From Corynebacterium pelargi (lineage in GTDB: Bacteria; Actinomycetota; Actinomycetes; Mycobacteriales; Mycobacteriaceae), in the NCBI RefSeq assembly GCF_014635485.1, contig NZ_BMCX01000003.1, forward strand, positions 347,913 to 411,912: a DNA stretch of 64,000 nucleotides, written 5' to 3'. Below, one piece after another: positions 60,315 to 64,000 of this stretch (positions within the stretch are counted from its first letter, which is position 1; each line of letters opens with the position of its first letter). The position numbers and the translations under genes were made by a program. Under the pieces are notes generated by a model. It was not told the origin of the DNA, did not search any database, and saw only the letters and a program-made list of their open reading frames with translations.

Positions 60315-61973
60315 GTGGCCTTTGGTTCTGGTCCTTTAATCGTGCAATCGGATAAAACGGTGCTGCTCGAAATCGATCACGAGCAAGCAGGAGCTGCCCG
60401 AGCAGCCCTCGCGCCTTTTGCCGAGCTTGAACGCGCACCAGAACATGTTCATACCTACCGGATCACCCCGTTGGCCTTGTGGAATGCCCGGGCAGCAGGC
60501 CATGATGCAGAGCAGCTTGTCGACGTTCTCGAACGCTACTCCCGATTCCCAGTTCCACAGGCGCTGCTCATCGATGTTGCCGAAACCATGGCGCGCTATG
60601 GGCGGGTGCGTTTGATCCAGCATCCTGCTCATGGGCTAGTGCTTGAAAGCGAAGAGCCTGCCATTTTGGCCGAGCTGCGCAGGCATAAGCAGGTCAAAGA
60701 GATGCTTGGGGCACAAATCGATGAACAAACCATCGCGGTGTTCCCCTCAGAACGAGGCAGGCTCAAGCAGGCGCTATTAAAGGTTCACTGGCCTGCCGAG
60801 GACCTCGCAGGCTATGTCGATGGCGAGGCACACCCCATCGCACTTTCCACAGCCGAGGAGCGGTGGGAATTGCGTGATTATCAGCAAATGGCAGCAGAAT
60901 CCTTCTGGGAGGGCGGCTCAGGCGTGGTGGTGCTGCCATGCGGTGCGGGCAAAACGATGGTGGGCGCGGCAGCGATGGCCAAGGCCCAAGCCACCACATT
61001 GATTCTGGTGACCAATACCGTGGCCGGGCGCCAATGGCGCGATGAGCTTTTGCGGCGCACCTCCCTAAGCGAAGAAGAAATTGGTGAATACTCCGGCGAA
61101 AAGAAAGAGATTCGCCCCATCACCATCGCCACCTATCAGGTAGTAACGCGCAAAACCCGGGGCGAATACCGCGCATTGGAGCTATTCGATTCCCGCGATT
61201 GGGGGCTCATCATCTACGACGAGGTGCACCTTTTGCCTGCACCAGTCTTTCGCATGACCTCCGATCTGCAATCGCGCCGACGCCTCGGGCTCACGGCAAC
61301 CCTGGTGCGCGAAGATGGCAGAGAAGGCGACGTCTTTTCACTCATCGGCCCAAAGCGCTACGACGCGCCTTGGAAAGAACTCGAAATGCAGGGCTATATC
61401 GCCACCGCGGAGTGCGTCGAGGTGCGTACCTCTATGAGCGAATCGGAGCGCATGCTCTATGCCACCGCAGAACCAAAAGATCGCTACCGCATCGCCGCGT
61501 GCGCAGCCTCAAAGATGCGAGCCATCGAGGCGCTACTGCAACGCCACGAGGGTGAACCCACGCTCATCATTGGCGCCTTTATTGAGCAATTAGAAGAGAT
61601 CGCTCAACACCTGCAGGTGCCGGTGATCGAAGGCAAGACCAGCAATAAGAAGCGCGAGGAGCTCTTCCAACGCTTCCGCGATGGTGAGCTTCGCACCTTG
61701 GTAGTAAGCAAGGTGGCGAACTTCTCCATTGATCTGCCAGAGGCGGCCGTGGCGATTCAAGTATCTGGCACCTTTGGTTCGCGCCAAGAAGAAGCCCAGC
61801 GGCTGGGGCGTCTGCTTCGTCCGAAAACTTCGGGCAACGAGGCCCACTTCTACACCATCGTCAGCCGCGATAGCCTCGATGCGGAATACGCAGCTCACCG
61901 GCAGCGCTTCTTGGCCGAGCAAGGCTATGCCTACCGGATTATGGACGCCGATGATCTCCGAAAGCCTTTCTAG
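60315..61973 (+). CDS. XPB-family superfamily 2 DNA helicase
   Basis: 552 residues from GTG 60315 with AAGGAGC upstream. N-terminal damage-recognition-like domain, about 1-170. Helicase core: LRDYQQMAAESFW, Walker A LPCGAGKTMVG near 210, TNTVAGRQWRDELLRRT, TIATYQVVTRKTRGEYR, DEVHLLPAPVFRMTSDL, LTATLVREDGREGDVF, and the second RecA domain with IEGKTSNKKREELFQRFRDGELRTLVVSKVANFSIDLPEAAVAIQVSGTFGSRQEEAQRLGRLLRP. Closest to archaeal/mycobacterial XPB (Rv0861c Ercc3). A 3'-5' helicase probably in DNA repair. A 25-bp tandem duplication starts at its stop codon. Confidence 0.93.
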   Translation: MAFGSGPLIVQSDKTVLLEIDHEQAGAARAALAPFAELERAPEHVHTYRITPLALWNARAAGHDAEQLVDVLERYSRFPVPQALLIDVAETMARYGRVRLIQHPAHGLVLESEEPAILAELRRHKQVKEMLGAQIDEQTIAVFPSERGRLKQALLKVHWPAEDLAGYVDGEAHPIALSTAEERWELRDYQQMAAESFWEGGSGVVVLPCGAGKTMVGAAAMAKAQATTLILVTNTVAGRQWRDELLRRTSLSEEEIGEYSGEKKEIRPITIATYQVVTRKTRGEYRALELFDSRDWGLIIYDEVHLLPAPVFRMTSDLQSRRRLGLTATLVREDGREGDVFSLIGPKRYDAPWKELEMQGYIATAECVEVRTSMSESERMLYATAEPKDRYRIAACAASKMRAIEALLQRHEGEPTLIIGAFIEQLEEIAQHLQVPVIEGKTSNKKREELFQRFRDGELRTLVVSKVANFSIDLPEAAVAIQVSGTFGSRQEEAQRLGRLLRPKTSGNEAHFYTIVSRDSLDAEYAAHRQRFLAEQGYAYRIMDADDLRKPF

Positions 61974-62031
61974 GCGCTATGGCGCTGTGGTGTTCTAGGC
62001 GCTATGGCGCTGTGGTGTCCTAGGCGCTTGG
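61970..62031 (+). repeat. 25-bp tandem repeat starting at the XPB stop codon
   Basis: Units at 61970-61994 and 61995-62019 differ at one base; a partial third copy (CTAGGCGCTTGG) is at 62020-62031. Each begins CTAGGCGCTATGGCGC, and the first TAG is the helicase stop codon. The unit itself contains GGCGCT twice. Confidence 0.85.
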
Positions 62032-62122
62032 CCACTCAAGCCCTGCAGCACCCGGATATTCTTGGCGGCTCAATAGCCCTTTAAAGTTCGCACGAGTGCA
62101 AAGGACGCTAGGCTTAGAGGCT

Positions 62123-62764
62123 ATGGCTAACTTTCACTTTGATGTCGATACCGAATACGCCAAGAAGCACAATGAGCTGCTAAAAGATACCAAAAGGCTG
62201 CAAATTTCAGCCGCCTTGTTCGGCTTGATCCAGCTTGGCATTGGTGCGGCATTCTTTGCCTGGCTCGGTGCTGGCATGGGCACCATCATCTTGGTCGTTT
62301 TTGGCGTGATGGCTTTGATTAGCTTTGGCATGATCGCTGTGATTCCCAAGCAGGTGGGCAAGGCGAATGAACTCTACGATGCCTACCCCCTCTGCCCTGC
62401 CGTGATCGCGAAGGTCAATCCCCGCGATGTGGTCTTGTTGGCTCTGGTAAATATCAACCAGGATGCAAGCCTTCCGCCGCGTTGGGGCCTTGCTGCCCGC
62501 ACCGTGAGCAATCTCGATGGTCATGCACGCGCAGTCGGTGAAAAGGTTCCTGCGGTGGCGGTCAACGGTCGACGTTCCTCGCGCAATACCACCACCTGGG
62601 ACGAGATCACCCCGATGCCCATTGCTTGGGGCACCCCTGATCTCGATGTGATTAAGCGGGCCAAGCAGGCAATCCCTCAGCGTGATTGGGACTTGCTGCA
62701 GCGCCACAGCGGCGATTTAGAGGCCGTGCGAGCAACCAAGTACGACCTGATGGAGTTGCGCTAA
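62123..62764 (+). CDS. DUF3239 membrane protein
   Basis: 213 residues from ATG 62123 with TAGAGG just upstream. DUF3239 features: FHFDVDTEYAKKHNELLKDTKRLQISAALFGLIQLGIGAAFFAWLGAGMGTIILVVFGVMALISFGMIAVIPKQ with two helices near 30-75, then a soluble domain (ELYDAYPLCPAVIAKVNPRDVVLLALVNINQDA, TTTWDEITPMPIAWGTPD). Unknown function. Its stop overlaps the next start (TAATG). Confidence 0.87.
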   Translation: MANFHFDVDTEYAKKHNELLKDTKRLQISAALFGLIQLGIGAAFFAWLGAGMGTIILVVFGVMALISFGMIAVIPKQVGKANELYDAYPLCPAVIAKVNPRDVVLLALVNINQDASLPPRWGLAARTVSNLDGHARAVGEKVPAVAVNGRRSSRNTTTWDEITPMPIAWGTPDLDVIKRAKQAIPQRDWDLLQRHSGDLEAVRATKYDLMELR

Positions 62765-63915
62765 TGGTTGCACGCCTTGAAGAATTCCAGGAGACCATCT
62801 TCGCCACCATGAGCGCTCTGGCGCAGGAACATGGTGCTGTGAATCTTGGGCAGGGCTTTCCCGATGAGGACGGCCCTGAGGCGATGTTAGCCAAGGCCCA
62901 GGAGGAGATCGCCGGTGGCAATAATCAATACGCTCCAGGGCCGGGGATGGTGGAGTTGCGCGAGGCGATCGCTGCTCATCAGCGCCGCTATGGCATCACG
63001 GTGTCCCCGGATCAGGTTTTGGTCACCGTCGGTGCTACTGAGGCGATTAGCGCCAGTGTGTTGGGCCTTGTTGAACCTGGCAAAGAAGTCATTGTGATCG
63101 AGCCCTTCTACGATGCCTACGCCGCGGCCATTGCCTTGGCCGGAGCGAAACGGGTGGCTGTGCCGCTTCGCGCATCGGGCAGATCTTGGGATGTAGACGT
63201 TGATGCCATCGAGCAGGCCATCGGGCCAGATACGGCGATGATCATCATCAACAACCCACACAATCCCACGGGCTCAGTGATAAGCGAGGCTTCCATGCTG
63301 CGCCTGGCCCAGGTATTAGAGGGCACTGACATTGTGGTGCTCTCGGATGAAGTGTATGAGCATTTGCTTTTCGACGATCAACGTCACCGCCCCACCTGTA
63401 CCTATCCAGGCATGGCTGAGCGCACGATTACTGTCTCCTCTGCTGCGAAGACCTTTAACGCTACTGGTTGGAAAACGGGTTGGGCTATTGCCCCTCCTGC
63501 ACTGCTGAGCCGGATCCGCCAGGCGAAGCAATACCTCACCTATGTGGGAGCAAGCTGTTTTCAACCAGCCGTTGCCTATGCCTTAGAAGAGGAAATGCCT
63601 TGGGTTGAAGCCCTGGCTGATGGCTTAGAGCGCAAGCGCACCTTATTGGCTGATGCTTTGGAGGCTGCTGGATTCGAAGTGCATACCTGCCCCGGTACCT
63701 ATTACTTAGTGGCTGATTTTTCAGCCTTGAGTGATATGGGTGGTCGCGAGTTTTGTGAGTTCTTGGTCAAAGAACATGGCGTGGCAGCAATTCCGATCGA
63801 AGTGTTCTGCGATCATCCTGAGGACTGGGAGCATAAGATCCGCTTTGCGTTTTGCAAGAAGGATGCGGTGATTGAAGAGGCAGCGACGCGATTGGCTGCA
63901 ATAAAAACTACCTAG
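62764..63915 (+). CDS. Class I/II PLP-dependent aminotransferase (KAT/YbdL/DapC-like)
   Basis: 383 residues from ATG 62764. Fold type I marks: NLGQGFPDEDGPEAM, NQYAPGPGMVELREAIA, TVGATEAISASVLGLVEPGKEV, IINNPHNPTGSVIS, LSDEVYEHLLFDDQ with the Asp-Tyr pair, SSAAKTFNATGWKTGWAI with the PLP Lys in SAAKTF (about 228) and the substrate-binding Arg in HKIRFAFCK. M. tuberculosis Rv0858c in this position is annotated DapC (N-succinyl-diaminopimelate aminotransferase), but sequence type also fits kynurenine/glutamine transaminases. Translation is coupled to DUF3239. Confidence 0.88.
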   Translation: MVARLEEFQETIFATMSALAQEHGAVNLGQGFPDEDGPEAMLAKAQEEIAGGNNQYAPGPGMVELREAIAAHQRRYGITVSPDQVLVTVGATEAISASVLGLVEPGKEVIVIEPFYDAYAAAIALAGAKRVAVPLRASGRSWDVDVDAIEQAIGPDTAMIIINNPHNPTGSVISEASMLRLAQVLEGTDIVVLSDEVYEHLLFDDQRHRPTCTYPGMAERTITVSSAAKTFNATGWKTGWAIAPPALLSRIRQAKQYLTYVGASCFQPAVAYALEEEMPWVEALADGLERKRTLLADALEAAGFEVHTCPGTYYLVADFSALSDMGGREFCEFLVKEHGVAAIPIEVFCDHPEDWEHKIRFAFCKKDAVIEEAATRLAAIKTT

Positions 63916-63922
63916 ATATAGC

Positions 63923-63952
63923 AAAAACGCACCCTGGTGTGGGTGCGTTTTT
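63923..63952. terminator. Bidirectional rho-independent terminator between aminotransferase gene and rRNA operon
   Basis: AAAAACGCACCC (63923-63934) and GGGTGCGTTTTT (63941-63952) with loop TGGTGT. Runs of A and T on the two flanks make it work on both strands, for the aminotransferase gene and for the incoming rRNA operon. Confidence 0.93.
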
Positions 63953-63971
63953 GGTGTTGTGAAGTTGTTGG

Positions 63972-64000
63972 TCGGCGGTGTCTTACTCTCCCACACCCTC
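63972..64000 (-). rRNA. 5S ribosomal RNA, 3' end (partial)
   Basis: On the minus strand the edge reads GAGGGTGTGGGAGAGTAAGA followed by CACCGCCG, the conserved 3' end of actinobacterial 5S rRNA (GGGAGAGTA is diagnostic). The exact 3' end is estimated at about 63972. The rest of the gene, and presumably the 23S and 16S genes, lies beyond the window. Confidence 0.85.

Overview
The window is a chromosomal segment of a Corynebacterium-like actinobacterium. The evidence is gene content and order: AmtR, PurH-PurN-PerM, chorismate mutase, Pgi, ThyA-FolA, MctC, AccD3, FkpA, GltA, SerC, CspB and Rpf1, plus the XPB-type helicase, form an arrangement that, as I remember it, is shared with C. glutamicum and in part with Mycobacterium tuberculosis. 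Base composition is moderately GC-rich. Many genes have a -10 hexamer 6-8 bases before the start codon, as expected for leaderless transcripts. I see no insertion sequence, prophage, integrase or CRISPR array; this is mostly core genome with some corynebacterial accessory genes.

Layout. 1-6.6 kb: tail of a DUF294-type protein, amtR, a CitE-like lyase, purH, purN, a PerM-like membrane protein and a DUF2798 membrane protein. 6.6-8.05 kb: a 0.7-kb gene-free stretch with several nested inverted repeats, then a secreted M23 peptidase. 8.1-12.1 kb: a PadR regulator with a perfect 12-bp inverted-repeat operator candidate, and an ABC exporter. 12.1-18.5 kb: UvrD/PcrA helicase, chorismate mutase, aldehyde dehydrogenase and pgi. 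18.7-21.7 kb: small membrane proteins and a YjaB-like acetyltransferase. 21.8-29.5 kb: a DNA-repair block (photolyase, Nei-type glycosylase, Mug, Lhr). 29.6-33.3 kb: CysQ-like phosphatase, thyA-folA, mycoredoxin, a solitary cobF with a 92-aa partner, and tRNA-Arg(CCU).

33.7-38.2 kb: four consecutive secreted proteins of unknown function. Two are paralogues, one has Ig-like domains, and all have few, paired cysteines. This is the most unfamiliar part of the window. 38.2-46.6 kb: a CPA2 antiporter, a beta-lactamase-fold protein, mctC with its DUF485 partner, an enoyl-CoA hydratase/aldo-keto reductase pair, accD3 and fkpA. 46.8-52.4 kb: gltA, serC, sepH with a DUF6928 gene, and a TrmH/SpoU methyltransferase. 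52.4-57.6 kb: a purine permease, DUF3027, a glutamine-cyclotransferase lipoprotein, DUF2771, a cold-shock protein and rpf1. 57.7-64 kb: a helicase-associated protein next to an XPB-family helicase, DUF3239, an aminotransferase, and the 3' end of a 5S rRNA on the minus strand, showing that a ribosomal RNA operon abuts the right edge.

The clearest genome-scale signal is a short dispersed motif, AGCTTTTCGACGCC (core GCTTTTCGACG). It occurs at least 11 times in both orientations, in several reading frames and in non-coding DNA, far above chance. A second recurring pattern is short tandem duplications with periods of 10-25 bp that start at or sit just beyond stop codons.
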